This document shows positions 1 to 9,576 of a stretch of DNA of 45,686 nt, in pieces. Source of the stretch: Candidatus Methylacidithermus pantelleriae (GTDB lineage: Bacteria; Verrucomicrobiota; Verrucomicrobiia; Methylacidiphilales; Methylacidiphilaceae); NCBI RefSeq assembly GCF_905250085.1, contig NZ_CAJNOB010000009.1:1-45686 (forward strand), read 5' to 3'. Below the pieces are notes generated by a model. The model was not told the DNA's origin and did no database searches. It worked only from the letters and a program-made list of their open reading frames with translations. The first letter of the stretch is position 1. The number at the start of each line of letters is the position of its first letter. The translations under genes and the position numbers were made by a program.

Positions 1-2
1 CG

Positions 3-86
3 ATCTACGGTTTTGTCTACGACGTAACAACGGGTCGGCTCGTGGAAGTTCCGGAAGCCATGCGGGCGGGAGCGGCTGCGTCATGA
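3..86 (+). CDS. Beta-carbonic anhydrase, C-terminal end (partial)
   Basis: Only the last 27 codons are in the window. They read IYGFVYDVTTGRL and then a short tail ending in TGA at 84-86. Beta-class carbonic anhydrases, zinc enzymes that interconvert CO2 and bicarbonate, usually end in a strand of the form hGhhYDhxTGxL, and this fits well. The zinc ligands lie upstream of the window and cannot be checked. The call rests on this one C-terminal motif, so another protein with a similar tail is possible. Confidence 0.5.
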   Translation: MYGFVYDVTTGRLVEVPEAMRAGAAAS

Positions 87-429
87 TAGGTAAGGGTCCC
101 GTTGGGAGCTCTCCTTTTTGCAAAAAAGCTTCTAGCACTTCCGGTAAGAAAAAAGGGCAAGACACAGGCCAAAAAAGCTTGCGTATAAAGCGCAAAGGCC
201 ACTTTCTCTTTTTGTCACCCGTTGTTTTACGAGAAAGAAAACAAAAAATCTCCCTCGAACTTTCTGACCGTGACGGAAGTGGGCATCCGAAAGAACGGGA
301 AGTTTCGAATGCCGCCGGTTATCCTTATACTCGTCCCGTCAGGTCTTCGATAGAACCTCGTTCACAGGTAATGATTAGCCGCCTATGGTAAAAAGGAGGC
401 GATTTCTCGTGGCCCGGTTTTTTTAGAGA
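87..429. other. Non-coding stretch, no gene recognised
   Basis: This lies between the carbonic anhydrase end and the first IS607 remnant. Short open frames on both strands look like chance frames and resemble no family I know. I see no clear hairpin terminator after the upstream gene. Confidence 0.4.
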
Positions 430-1162
430 TAAGACGGGGAAATGGGATACAAACGAGCTTGCGCAGCCGATAGCTCACCTTCGCTGATTACGTCGTAAGT
501 CATTGATACGAAAGACGCCCAATGGGCCACTAGCCCTCTATGGTCTCGCTTTTCATGCTCGTGGGATTGACCACGGTTCTCAGGGAGGGATCCGGAGGGT
601 AGAGGGGATTGAGCGGGCCTGACAGCCGCTAGCGGTAACTCTGGGGTATGTTTCGTTGTCCATGATGGCAGCTGGACCACATGGATTGTTTCGGAGGGCG
701 ACCCAGGCTTTTTCTTTAGGAAAAAGGAAACTTGGCCGCTCGGGGCTTCTCTTCGGGGAAAAACGCGTAAAACTTGGTCGGGAGGATGGCCAGCCAGCGC
801 TTTTTCTCGTGCAAAACGTTCGCTCCCCGGCGCGTTTTCCTCGAGCTCCCTGACGACCCTTTCCACTCCCCCAATCCCACTCCTTAGCTCCCTCAATGAG
901 CTTGTGCCGTCTTTCGCCCATCAAAGCGATCGTTTCTTTAAGCTCCCACCCGGAGGGCTTGGAACTCTCGGGCAGCCAAGCCAAACGGGAGCAGGACCGA
1001 TCGATTGCCCTCGTTGAGCGAAACACAAGCCCGCATCTGGCAGAAAAAAATTTCGCTTCCGCTCGCTCGGAGAGCGCCGTATAGGCGTCACCAAGAAGCA
1101 AAACTTCTCCCGCCATCAGGCTCAAACGTGGTCTCCTACATGAAAATTGGCAGCTTACTCAT
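430..1162 (-). pseudogene. IS607-type TnpB remnant, copy 1
   Basis: This is a decayed RNA-guided nuclease of the TnpB/IS605-OrfB family as carried by IS607 elements. Reading down the minus strand from ATG 1162, it starts MSKLPIFM and hits a TAG at once, where the second copy in this window reads MSALPVFAYQTRW. It continues in another frame with LLGDAYTALSERAEAKFF, matching the family N-terminus. A coiled stretch follows (REL/VERVVRELEE type), then HEKKRWLAIL near 800, aligned with the family HxKKRRLxxL motif. Several frames are needed to follow it, so it is broken. The C-terminal catalytic part below about 650 cannot be traced. The frame order and the tnpA upstream support the call. Confidence 0.6.
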
Positions 1163-1690
1163 CCATGGCTTCCGAGCCGCCTTCTCGGCACGCTTGCTTG
1201 CGGGGATTTCTTCTCGGTAAAACCTGGCACACGATGAAACGATCTCCTCATTGAGCTTGCGCACGATATCGTCCTGCCATCTTATTTGGGACCTACCACC
1301 AGGATCGATTTGACTCTGCACGCCCAATACCGTTTCCCGGTACTCGAAACCGAAGTGCATTAGCCCGTCGCACCACTCGACCAGGATGACGCCAGCCTTG
1401 GAATCACGAAGCAGCGCGATCAGCCCCCCTTGCGATGGCGGTTCATCCCGGATGCCGACCTCAACTGACGACCTTCCCGATCCACAATGGTTTGCCAAAG
1501 AAAAAACTCGGAGAACCCAAGCCAATTGCCCTTCTCAATCCGCTTTTTCGTGACGGCTGGGCAGCCGCGCGTACAGGTTCATCCGATCGGCTTATGAGGA
1601 CTCCAGGCGAACAATCACCGTTCCGGTTGGTAACCTAGCCTGCGCGAACAGGCAAACGAACCGCCGCTTGGCCCACGCACTCAAGCTCAT
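1136..1690 (-). pseudogene. IS607-type serine recombinase TnpA remnant, copy 1
   Basis: This is the transposase partner of the TnpB remnant, a small serine recombinase. It begins at ATG 1690 with MSLSAWAKRR, the usual MerR-like start of IS607 TnpA. LPTGTVIVRLES then matches the conserved LPxGTIIV linker. The catalytic-domain half is open from 1525 to 1136. It contains VILVEWCDGLMHFGFEY, equivalent to VVEHRDRLxRFGFEY, and ends with SSCARFYREE before the overlap with tnpB. An in-frame stop after the linker and a missing segment, where the catalytic serine should lie, show it is dead. A second remnant with the same order is at 16600-17992. Confidence 0.7.
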
Positions 1691-2496
1691 TGTGATATCC
1701 TGCGATCAAAAATCTTATGCGTCCTTATACTGTTTCGCTCTTGGCAACCCTTGAGTTTTTAATAACATTGTCGTCGACCCGCCAAGCCCACGCAGAAGGT
1801 TCTAAAATCTTCGTCACTCTCCCCTGGGATTTCGCTCCCTCCGATGTTTTTTCTACAAAGTTCGGCTCCTCGCCTCCCTCAGCGTTTCTCCGAGTTCAAC
1901 CGTACCATGGACCTATCCGACCCGGACGCCTTACCGGACAGCAGTCGGTCTATCCGGGGACCGATCCGCACTTTGAGCTGGATCCGCCTCCAGTATTCGT
2001 GCATCGCCCTACGCAGGCATGTACTTGCTCAATAGCGCGACGCGCCTTGCCCAGGGAGACTCCGGCACGAGCTTGACGCCCGCACTACGTGTTTCGAGGC
2101 GTTTCCTTAAGAATTCCTGTCCTATTAGGCTTATTTGCCAGACTCTTTTGCTTTCTAGACCTTTTGGCCAGAGGGCTTGATTACTAGCGTTATCACCCGT
2201 GCCCATTTCGGGTGTCCTTAGCTAGAGCTATAGTTACCGGGTGGAAATTCACTTCCGCTAGCCTGCAAGATCCACCCTTTTGCCGGCGCATGCAGAAGAT
2301 AAGCCGGGCAAGGCTGCACGCAATTGCTTGATTCCGAACTCGCTCTCTTTGCGATCGCCATGGAACTTTTCCTTACCCAAGGATGCGCCGGTGAATTGTC
2401 CTTGGATCCAAAAAGCCTCGGTGGTTTTGGTAACTTCCCATTTGTGGTTGCAAAGCAAAGACACCCTCCGCTAGAAACAAATTCCAACCTTCCCAC
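1691..2496. other. Non-coding stretch with a possible decayed secreted-protein start
   Basis: No intact gene is visible in 800 bases. A plus-strand frame from 1717 starts with a peptide resembling a signal sequence (MRPYTVSLLATLEFLITLSS, then QAHAEG). Downstream frames give scraps such as YAGMYLLNSATRLAQGDSG near 2010-2060. This could be a frameshifted secreted protein, but I cannot name a family. 2218-2496 shows nothing recognisable. Confidence 0.3.
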
Positions 2497-3990
2497 ATGG
2501 CTCTCCATTCGCTGATGCGCTCAAGGAGCAAGCAAGCCTTTGCCGAGTTTTCCCCTTGTTTAAGCAGCCTCCTATGGCTTTACACTTACCTTTCTTTTGC
2601 CTGGAGCCTGGTTGCGGCGCCCCAGCCGGCGTCACTCTCCCTGGAGGGTCCCGGAAACTGCCCCATTCACTACGTCATTATTATTTATCAAGAAAACCAC
2701 AGCTTTGATAATCTTTACGGACTTTTCCCCGGAGCTGAGGGTCTTGAGTCTTCCCATGCACTGCGTCTACAAGAAAGTTGTAGCGGATTTCCCTACGCTT
2801 TCCTCCCGCCGGTTATCGAGCGCCTGCCTTCACGCGAGGAGGAGAAGGATAAAGGATTCTTGCCGAAAGTCGATCGGCGCTTTCCACTTCTTTTGCCAAA
2901 CCGCCCTTTTCTTCTGAACCGCTACATCTCTTTGCGAGACCGTACGCCGGATCCCACGCATGAATTTTACACGAACCAGCTCCAAATTCACGAGGGAAAG
3001 CTCGACCGTTATGTCGCATGGAGCGAAACGGGCGCCCTTACCATGGGATTTTATAAGACACAGGAGCTTCCTCTCTTTCCCTACGCCAAAACTTATACCC
3101 TCTTAGATCACTTCTTCCAAGGCGTCTTTGGAGGCTCCTTTGCCAACCATATCTACCTTGTGTCTGCTCGGTTGCCTGTCTGGCCCAATGCTCCGCCTGA
3201 AGTGAGGGCTAAGCCCATATTCGATGCAGAAGGGAATCTCATCGGCCTTGCCAAAAAGGCTGCCGTTTCCCCGGATGGCATCGCCGTTAACACCTGTTTT
3301 AGCCGAGCCGAACCGCATCCTCCTGGCATCCCTTCCGAGCTTCTCCTTCCTCCTCAAACATTCCCTACCATTGGGGATCGGCTAACGGATGCCGGTGTTC
3401 CCTGGGCTTGGTACAGCGAGGGATGGGACGATGCTCTAAACCATCATCCCGATCCTACGTTTGCATACCATCATCAACCCTTCGTCTACTTTGACCGCTA
3501 CCATGAAAACTCGCAGGATCGAAAGCTCCATCTTAAAGACCTAAAGGATTTTTTGACTCATCTCCGCCAAGGGAAACTTCCCAAGGTCTGTTTCGTCAAA
3601 CTTTTGGACAGGCACAGCGAGCACCCAGGACTTTCCAATGTCTGGGATGGAGAAAAGCATGTGGTGCGGCTCATTGATGCCGTGCGAAACTCTCCCTACT
3701 GGAGCCAATGCCTCATTATCGTTACCTATGACGAGTATGGGGGATTTTATGACCATGTGCCGCCTCCCAAGCGGGACGCCTATGGACCAGGGCCTCGTGT
3801 CCCAGCCATTTTGATTTCCCCTTATGCTAAAGGGGGACACGTGGACCATAAAAATTACGAAACAGCGTCCATCCTTGCTTTTCTTGAGTGGCGTTTCCGC
3901 CTTTCCCCTCTTGGACGGCCTGATGCGGAAGCTCGGAACTTAGCAGAAGCTTTAACGCTCCCCAGGCCTACAACCACAGGAAATCCTTAG
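2497..3990 (+). CDS. Secreted phosphoesterase (phospholipase C / acid phosphatase AcpA family)
   Basis: The 497-aa protein belongs to the PF04185 phosphoesterase family, which includes bacterial non-haemolytic phospholipases C and acid phosphatases. These hydrolyse phosphate esters outside the cytoplasm. A hydrophobic N-terminal segment ending near AAPQP looks like a signal peptide. [18 protein letters not shown] is the family metal-binding motif with its E-N pair. Further motifs are [12 protein letters not shown] in the middle and [14 protein letters not shown] with DHKNYETAS near the C-terminus. ATG 2497 and ATG 2515 are both possible; neither has a good ribosome-binding site, and the second gives a more typical signal peptide. 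The gene stands alone between dead DNA and a convergent FIST gene. Substrate is not predictable. Confidence 0.88.
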   Translation: MALHSLMRSRSKQAFAEFSPCLSSLLWLYTYLSFAWSLVAAPQPASLSLEGPGNCPIHYVIIIYQENHSFDNLYGLFPGAEGLESSHALRLQESCSGFPYAFLPPVIERLPSREEEKDKGFLPKVDRRFPLLLPNRPFLLNRYISLRDRTPDPTHEFYTNQLQIHEGKLDRYVAWSETGALTMGFYKTQELPLFPYAKTYTLLDHFFQGVFGGSFANHIYLVSARLPVWPNAPPEVRAKPIFDAEGNLIGLAKKAAVSPDGIAVNTCFSRAEPHPPGIPSELLLPPQTFPTIGDRLTDAGVPWAWYSEGWDDALNHHPDPTFAYHHQPFVYFDRYHENSQDRKLHLKDLKDFLTHLRQGKLPKVCFVKLLDRHSEHPGLSNVWDGEKHVVRLIDAVRNSPYWSQCLIIVTYDEYGGFYDHVPPPKRDAYGPGPRVPAILISPYAKGGHVDHKNYETASILAFLEWRFRLSPLGRPDAEARNLAEALTLPRPTTTGNP

Positions 3991-4506
3991 GTGCTATTTT
4001 GAGAGTTTCCAACTCATTTTCTCATGAGAAAGATTTTCGATCCGTACGCTTTATAACAAAGCAAGCTTCCTATCATACAGAATTTTTTTCTTGCTATTGC
4101 TGAAACTTGAAACGTCACGGCCACCCCAAAAAGTCAACCTATCATCTTTGACCTATAGATTGCATGGATTTCAAGAGGGAAGTCCACCGGGGAATTTGCC
4201 ATGAACTCCTCAAAGCCCAAGCAAAACCCGTTTTCTATTAAAAGGCGGGCTTAGGGAAAATTATCCTAAAAAGAGAACCGAGAAAGATGTACGAAACAAC
4301 TACCGGTTACGACATAGTAGTCAAAACCCTCTTTAGTTCCAACCTACGGGTTATCCTCCTTCCGATACTCTTGGTAGATCTCCGTTCGAAACCAGGCTCG
4401 CGCAAGGTACTGGCTAGAATATAGAATATGAGTGTCTTCCAACCGATACTCACCCAGTGCTAATTGGCCAAGCTTCATGAAGTCAGCCACTCAAAGGTAG
4501 AAGTTC
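3991..4506. other. Convergent intergenic region
   Basis: These 516 bases separate two convergent stop codons. The stretch is comparatively AT-rich. I found no recognisable gene, RNA or convincing hairpin-plus-T-tract terminator in it. Confidence 0.4.
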
Positions 4507-5802
4507 CTATTCTGTGCATGCCTCATCCGCCAGAACCCAAAGAGTTATCGTTTGATTGTGGTGACCCACCGTTCCGCTTACCGTCGTTCCCGTTTCGCCG
4601 TAGGTCGAAGCCCCCAGGATCGGCACGTCCCAACCCACCTCTTGCTGAATCGCTCTCAACTCCTCACGAGTGCAAGCAAGCGAAAGGGCCTGCTGATGGC
4701 AAAGTACGCAGTTAAACGCTATAACGGCCGCGATCCGCTTGGGGAACCCCGCATCTGCAAGAGCTCGCCGTACGGCAGCACGAACGGATTGGATGCGCGC
4801 TTCTCGATCCGTTTCGAGAAGCGTCAGCCCACTCCCTTGGGGTACATGAGAAAAAAAGAAAAGCGACCCATCAGCTCCGATCGCAGCGGGACTCCTGACC
4901 TGCCAGTAACCGGTAGTCACCTCCACGATTCCCAGAGGATGGCTTTTGAAATACGCTTGGGCCTCCTCCCATGACTGCGCTCCGACAAGTTCGGCATATA
5001 CATCCGCCGCCGGCTTGTGGTCTAACGTCTTTACTTGACGACCCAAGCTTTCGGTAACAAAGGCACCTTTTCCTTTCACTGGCCGAAAAGCATTAGCCAT
5101 GCCGACTCCATTTTTTAGAGTGGTGGCAATTCCCAACAGAGAAAGAGCACCTTTTTCCGCACGTCCTTCCCCGTAGCAATACCGCTCGCTTACTCGTTCT
5201 AAAAAAAGGGTATCCCCAGCCGTGCCCCCCACAATACGCACGCTGCGCCCAAGCTCTTGACTGATACCCATTAGGTTTTCCTCCTCACTGCCAACATCTG
5301 AATGGCCCACAAGGAGGGTGAAGGGAGAAAACTTTACCGTTTCTGCTGGAGGCCTCGCTGCCAACGCAAGGTAGAGAAGCTCAGGCCCAAATCGGCACCC
5401 CTCGAACGCTCTTCGGGCCAGCCTGCCGGCTTCCTCGCTGCCTTTGGGAAACCCGAGCACAGTGGAGGCCGAAAACACATCCCCAAAACTCTGGATCCCT
5501 AACAACGCCAAGCCTCTCACTTGAAAATCGTCACTCCCTGAGTGCAAAAGTCCCGCAGCTGAAAAGCCCCATATCGGGCAAGGAAGTCTTTCAACAAGCT
5601 CCTCAAAGAGCTTGGGATGATCATAGGGGCCACTAGCAAAAAGGATGCCCACGGAAAGTGGCAAAAGATTGGTTGCGTGAAGCGACTGCAGAAGCTCTTC
5701 CGGCTCAAACCCTGTTACCAACCCGACCCGAAGATGCTGGCCTTCCTTTTGGGGAATGACCCGCTCAAGCTTTCCTACCGTTAGGTCCACAGCCGCCGGC
5801 AA
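4507..5802 (-). CDS. FIST domain sensory protein
   Basis: The 431-aa soluble protein has FIST_N (about residues 25-215) followed by FIST_C (about 225-395). FIST domains are thought to bind small ligands such as amino acids and are often joined or coupled to histidine kinases or chemoreceptors. Visible family features are LVTGFEPEELLQSL at the start, PIWGFSAAGLL, IVGGTAGDTLF, and a C-terminal FNCVLCHQQ followed by ILGASTYGETG. The frame opens with TTG at 5802 without a clear ribosome-binding site. GTG at 5790 is an alternative. There is no kinase, GGDEF or chemotaxis gene nearby, so its partner is unknown. It is a stand-alone FIST protein, with no transmembrane segment. Confidence 0.85.
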   Translation of the reverse strand: MPAAVDLTVGKLERVIPQKEGQHLRVGLVTGFEPEELLQSLHATNLLPLSVGILFASGPYDHPKLFEELVERLPCPIWGFSAAGLLHSGSDDFQVRGLALLGIQSFGDVFSASTVLGFPKGSEEAGRLARRAFEGCRFGPELLYLALAARPPAETVKFSPFTLLVGHSDVGSEEENLMGISQELGRSVRIVGGTAGDTLFLERVSERYCYGEGRAEKGALSLLGIATTLKNGVGMANAFRPVKGKGAFVTESLGRQVKTLDHKPAADVYAELVGAQSWEEAQAYFKSHPLGIVEVTTGYWQVRSPAAIGADGSLFFFSHVPQGSGLTLLETDREARIQSVRAAVRRALADAGFPKRIAAVIAFNCVLCHQQALSLACTREELRAIQQEVGWDVPILGASTYGETGTTVSGTVGHHNQTITLWVLADEACTE

Positions 5803-6306
5803 GTTTACGCAATCACTCTAAAAGAAGCAACCACCGCGTCACCAAAACTTTCTGCAGACAAAGCTCCCACACCCTCTTGGGTTCCCGTCGGTAGCTTCCG
5901 GTTTGGAAGCGTAAACCTTTTTCCATTTCGTTTACTTGCCCCCCTGACAGGGCTTGCCCTCTCTCCGGAGACAAAGCGTTCCGGGACCCGGCAACCTCTG
6001 GAACTTCGGGCGAAAGCGATCTCGGGAACCTTGGGCCAAATGTTACTTGGCTTGCCCCTTCGGTAGCACCCAGGTAGCCTCCAAAACCCTCCTCCAATGC
6101 CCGAACCCCCTCCCTCAACTTCTACCCAACGTCAACGCCACAACGAAAAGGTTTCAAAAATCACCTTCGCCCGCCAGCAATTTCGGCCATAACGGAGTTT
6201 CGAACCCAGAACGAAGAAAAAGGAGCCCAAAAGCGTCCCTGCATACCAACCGCAATGGAACAAAGGAAACGACGAAAAACAGTTGAAACCCCCTAAGAAA
6301 GAAACC
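5803..6306. other. Non-coding stretch between FIST gene and tRNA
   Basis: An open frame on the minus strand (5813-6118, TTG start) sits just upstream of the FIST gene. It has no ribosome-binding site and no resemblance to any family I know, so I do not call it. The stretch may carry the FIST promoter, but I see no clear -35/-10 pair. Confidence 0.4.
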
Positions 6307-6378
<72 letters not shown>

Positions 6379-6571
6379 GTCGACCCCTCCAGATTCCTCT
6401 TGAGGGGTTAATCAGTACAGAAGCACTGTTTCCGCTGCTCCTGTTTCCATACCACAGGCCTCGGTGCTGTGCAACCTTCCGGGGGCACCAGCTTTTTTCC
6501 CACCAGGCTCCTCCATGGAATGCGAGAGCTTTGCTCCTGCCTAGAACTGGGCGATATTGGATAAAGCGAAA

Positions 6572-6907
6572 ATGAAGACCAAGACCCGCTACCCCATTGA
6601 CTTAAACAAGTTTTTCCCCATCCTCGCCGTTGCTGGTGGAATCGGCTGGGCAGTTGTCCATTTTCATCCGTTCCCGCCACCCATTATCGTCGGCGGTGGC
6701 GAGATTCTCTTGTTACTTTTTGGGTTTTCGCTCATCACGTCTTTTGTCCCTGATAAGAAGTGGGTCTATGCTCCCGTAGGTGCTGCATGCATGTGGATCG
6801 CTTCTGCAATAACAGGGCATCCTCACGGGATCCTTTTCCTTTTGCTCATGATCGCCTCGGCGTTTGGTGGATGCGCGCTTTCCGAATTCTGGAAACCCAA
6901 GGAGTAA
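6572..6907 (+). CDS. Small integral membrane protein, unknown function
   Basis: I do not recognise the family. From ATG 6572 the protein has 111 residues, with a short basic start (MKTKTRYPIDLNKFF). About four hydrophobic segments follow: FPILAVAGGIGWAVVHF, GGGEILLLLFGFSLIT, VYAPVGAACMWIASAI and GILFLLLMIASAFGGC. It ends in a short charged tail. An in-frame TTG at 6557 is another possible start; neither has a strong ribosome-binding site. It lies 9 bases before the open frame of the RdgB-like gene and may share its transcript. Sequence composition matches the neighbours, so it is probably real. Confidence 0.6.
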   Translation: MKTKTRYPIDLNKFFPILAVAGGIGWAVVHFHPFPPPIIVGGGEILLLLFGFSLITSFVPDKKWVYAPVGAACMWIASAITGHPHGILFLLLMIASAFGGCALSEFWKPKE

Positions 6908-6916
6908 CGCAGGCGA

Positions 6917-7708
6917 TTGGATAGAATGGGCGTCCGCAATTCTGCGCCCTTTGGCGGGAAGGCTTCGTTTCTTTCCCAGGAAATTTCTTCCAGGTGCCCA
7001 CTCGCGCTGAGGCTAGCCGGGATTTCAACCCACCGAGGATCCCTTGCAGGCAAGGCCCCCTTCGTCCCTCCATTCCGCAGGCAAATCCTCTTGGCAAGTT
7101 CCAATCGAGCTAAGATGTTCGAGTGGAAACATTTGCTCGAACCCAAATGGCAGGTTAGGCCACTGCCCGCACCGCACCGGAATATGCTCCCTGCGGAAGG
7201 AGGATGGAGCTATTGGGAAAATGCACGAAGGAAAGCTCTTTGGATTTCCTCTCAGCTCCCGGAACGTTTGATCCTTGGAGAAGACACAGGTCTGGAGGTC
7301 GCTGGGCTTGACTGGGCGCCGGGACCGCAGTCCGCACGCTTTGAACCTTTTCCCGGGCAGGCAGGGATCGATGGTCTTTTGGCCCTTGCTCGAAGCTGGT
7401 CAGAGTGGCAACGGAAAGCGCGCTTCCGTTGCGTGGCCGTGCTTGCATACAGGCGACAAATTGTTTTTTCTTGTCAAACGCTCTGCTGGGGAAAGATTGT
7501 GCCGGAAAAGCGTGGGGGACATGGATTTGGATACGACCCCATCTTTGTGCCAGACGGGTATCGCCAAACTTTTGCGGAAATGTTGCCCGCACACAAAGCC
7601 ATTGTAAGCCACCGAGGAAAAGCAGCGGCTCTGGTCCGGAGTTTTTTGGAGAGCACGTTCCCTCTTTGGCAAAAGGGGAACCACTCGGGTCCTGGCCTAT
7701 CTTGGTAA
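6917..7708 (+). CDS. rdgB: RdgB/Ham1-family non-canonical purine NTP pyrophosphatase
   Basis: Members remove dITP, XTP and similar damaged nucleotides by hydrolysing them to the monophosphate, protecting DNA. The family core starts at [17 protein letters not shown] (equivalent to LLATxNxxKxxE). It continues with [19 protein letters not shown] (metal-binding ED-GLEV motif), [26 protein letters not shown] and the C-terminal AIVSHRGKA. The match is good across about 200 residues. The start is unclear: the frame opens at TTG 6917 or ATG 6926, giving about 55 extra N-terminal residues not typical of the family. No in-frame ATG, GTG or TTG lies just ahead of the core. A long leader or an early frameshift is possible. 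Confidence 0.85.
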   Translation: MDRMGVRNSAPFGGKASFLSQEISSRCPLALRLAGISTHRGSLAGKAPFVPPFRRQILLASSNRAKMFEWKHLLEPKWQVRPLPAPHRNMLPAEGGWSYWENARRKALWISSQLPERLILGEDTGLEVAGLDWAPGPQSARFEPFPGQAGIDGLLALARSWSEWQRKARFRCVAVLAYRRQIVFSCQTLCWGKIVPEKRGGHGFGYDPIFVPDGYRQTFAEMLPAHKAIVSHRGKAAALVRSFLESTFPLWQKGNHSGPGLSW

Positions 7709-7716
7709 GGGAGGTG
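7709..7716 (+). promoter_or_regulatory. Strong ribosome-binding site deciding a TTG start
   Basis: GGGAGGTG lies five bases before TTG 7722 and begins right after the rdgB stop codon. It fixes TTG as the start of the nucleotidyltransferase and shows the two genes are read from one message. Confidence 0.8.
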
Positions 7717-7721
7717 AACTT

Positions 7722-8441
7722 TTGACCAAAGGTCCTTCCTGGCGAAAAGCTGTTCTCCTGGCAGCAGGCAAAGGAACGCGCATGAAGGATCTCGCTCGGG
7801 ACATTCCCAAGCCGATGCTTGTTGTGCAAGGGAAGCCCATCTTGGAAACGATCCTTGTGCGCATTCGTGATGCAACGACGATCACGGATTTTTTCCTGGT
7901 GACTGGACATCAAGCCCACGTAGTCGAAGCCTACTTTGGCGATGGAAGCCGGTGGGGAGTTTCGATTACCTACGGACGGCAAAGCATCCCCAACGGAACA
8001 GCGAAAGCCTTGGAGGTCGCACGGCAATGGGTGAATGATGACCCATTCCTTTTGTCCTACGGAGACATCCTGGTGGATCCCACCGCTTATAGTGAGCTAC
8101 TCGAGGCTTATGAGCCGGAAGGAGTCATCGCTTGTGTCCGTAACCAGGATTTTTCCCAAGGGGGCGCGGTCTTTCTTGACCCGCAGGGCAAAGTCTTAGA
8201 AATCCTGGAAAAACCCGCAGGCCAGATTGCACAGGGAGCCTACTATAACGCAGGGATTTATGCCCTTTCGCCGGCCGTCTTTTCCCTTACGGAACGTGTT
8301 GGCCTTTCGCCTCGAGGGGAATATGAACTCACCGACGCCCTACGAGTTTTAGCTTCTTCTGGCAAGCTAAAAGGTGTGCCCCTGACCTGCTCCTGGGTCG
8401 ACGTGCGAGATCCCGAAACTCTTTCTCGACTTACCAGCTAA
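7722..8441 (+). CDS. Sugar-1-phosphate nucleotidyltransferase
   Basis: This 239-aa protein is a single NTP_transferase domain, the fold that couples NTP to a sugar-1-phosphate to make NDP-sugars for polysaccharides. The activation loop reads VLLAAGKGTRMKDLARDIPK followed by PM, containing GxGTRM and the KP pair. IPNGTAKALEVARQW fits the nucleotide-binding helix, SYGDILVDP carries the metal-binding GD, and GAYYNAGIYALSP fits the product-side NAGIY motif. It lacks the left-handed beta-helix of GlmU and the C-terminal part of long RfbA/GalU forms, so it resembles short MurU/HddC-type enzymes. It sits 13 bases after rdgB with a good ribosome-binding site. The exact sugar cannot be told. Confidence 0.85.
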   Translation: MTKGPSWRKAVLLAAGKGTRMKDLARDIPKPMLVVQGKPILETILVRIRDATTITDFFLVTGHQAHVVEAYFGDGSRWGVSITYGRQSIPNGTAKALEVARQWVNDDPFLLSYGDILVDPTAYSELLEAYEPEGVIACVRNQDFSQGGAVFLDPQGKVLEILEKPAGQIAQGAYYNAGIYALSPAVFSLTERVGLSPRGEYELTDALRVLASSGKLKGVPLTCSWVDVRDPETLSRLTS

Positions 8442-8455
8442 AGAACGGCTCGCAA

Positions 8456-9469
8456 ATGCCCCCCAAAAACCCAACATGTGCGCTCCCTTCTATATGGGAA
8501 GAGGAAAGGAACCAATGTATTGCGTATCTTGCGGTAGAGCGTGGCCAGGCGGAAAATTCTCAAATCGTCTATTTACTGGCCTTGGAACGGTTCGCTCGCT
8601 GGGTCCAGATACGCTACGGCTTAGTTCCCGTCGAGAAAGTACAACGCCAACACATTGAGGAGTATCTCCAGGACGAACAGCGAACCCACCGGCTCTCGCC
8701 TTCCTCGGTAAAAATCTTGATCGTAGCGCTTAAACATTTTTTTCGGTTCCTTCTGCAAAAGGGAACCATCCATCACGATCCCACCGCCCTCTTGCCAACC
8801 CCAAGAGTTCCGTTTGCACTCCCTCACGTGCTTTCGGAGGAGGAGATCACACGACTTCTTAGGGTCCCTTATCCGGAGAGTCCCCTTGGTTTACGAAATC
8901 GGGCGATTCTCGAACTTTTTTACGCCTCGGGTATTCGCCTGGGCGAACTGGTACGACTGCGAGTCGAGTGGTTTTCTCCCGACACGGCAACCCTTCGTGT
9001 CCTGGGTAAGGGGAACCGCGAACGAATCGTTCCCATTGGCGGGCCAGCCCGTCGGGCTCTCATTGCCTATTTGGAACGCGGTCGACCGTTTCTCCAGAGA
9101 GAAACGTCCGGAGGAGAACTTTTCCTAGCCCAACACGGAAAGCGACTGACACCACGTCGTGTCTACGAGATCGTTCGAGGGGCTGCCCAACGTGCTGGGC
9201 TTGCCGCAAAACTGCATCCCCATCTTTTGCGGCATTCCTTCGCAACCCATCTTTTGACCCACGGTGCGGACCTACGTGTGATTCAAGAGCTTTTGGGTCA
9301 TGCAAGCTTAAGCACCACCCAAAGGTATACGCATGTGGAGGCTCAAAGGCTTCTTGCGGTTCACCAGAAGTTCCACCCAAGAAAAGAACTTGCGACTCTG
9401 AACGTCCCTGAAGCCCATTACCTGGCCGAAGACTTGGAAAAGAGGAGACCTTCCCCGCCGCAGAGCTAG
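8456..9469 (+). CDS. Tyrosine recombinase of the XerC/XerD type
   Basis: This 337-aa integrase is of the type that resolves chromosome dimers at dif. An N-terminal SAM-like core-binding domain (about 15-105) precedes the catalytic domain (about 125-300). All catalytic residues are visible: R161 in ASGIRLGEL, K185 in GKGNRERIVP, H256 and R259 in HPHLLRHSF, H282 in LLGHASLSTTQRY and the nucleophile Y291 in YTHV. There is a C-terminal extension of about 35 residues beyond the usual end. It starts 14 bases after the nucleotidyltransferase, without a clear ribosome-binding site, in what looks like one transcription unit. The housekeeping context favours XerC/D over a phage or transposon integrase. 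I cannot tell C from D. Confidence 0.9.
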   Translation: MPPKNPTCALPSIWEEERNQCIAYLAVERGQAENSQIVYLLALERFARWVQIRYGLVPVEKVQRQHIEEYLQDEQRTHRLSPSSVKILIVALKHFFRFLLQKGTIHHDPTALLPTPRVPFALPHVLSEEEITRLLRVPYPESPLGLRNRAILELFYASGIRLGELVRLRVEWFSPDTATLRVLGKGNRERIVPIGGPARRALIAYLERGRPFLQRETSGGELFLAQHGKRLTPRRVYEIVRGAAQRAGLAAKLHPHLLRHSFATHLLTHGADLRVIQELLGHASLSTTQRYTHVEAQRLLAVHQKFHPRKELATLNVPEAHYLAEDLEKRRPSPPQS

Positions 9470-9576
9470 CGTGTTTTTGAAGGTCTTTTATAAAAATCCT
9501 TGGTCGCAAAAGGCCCAGCCGGCCAAGGGAATTGGAAGAACGAGCCCGTTTGCCCTATTTTTTCTAGAAGAGTTCC

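Noticed and set aside
5813-6118. 101-aa minus-strand frame directly upstream of the FIST gene
   Set aside because: It has a TTG start, no ribosome-binding site, a stop just upstream and no family resemblance. Not enough to call a gene.
7155-8027. 290-aa minus-strand open frame
   Set aside because: It is antisense to the RdgB-like and nucleotidyltransferase genes, both of which carry clear family motifs.
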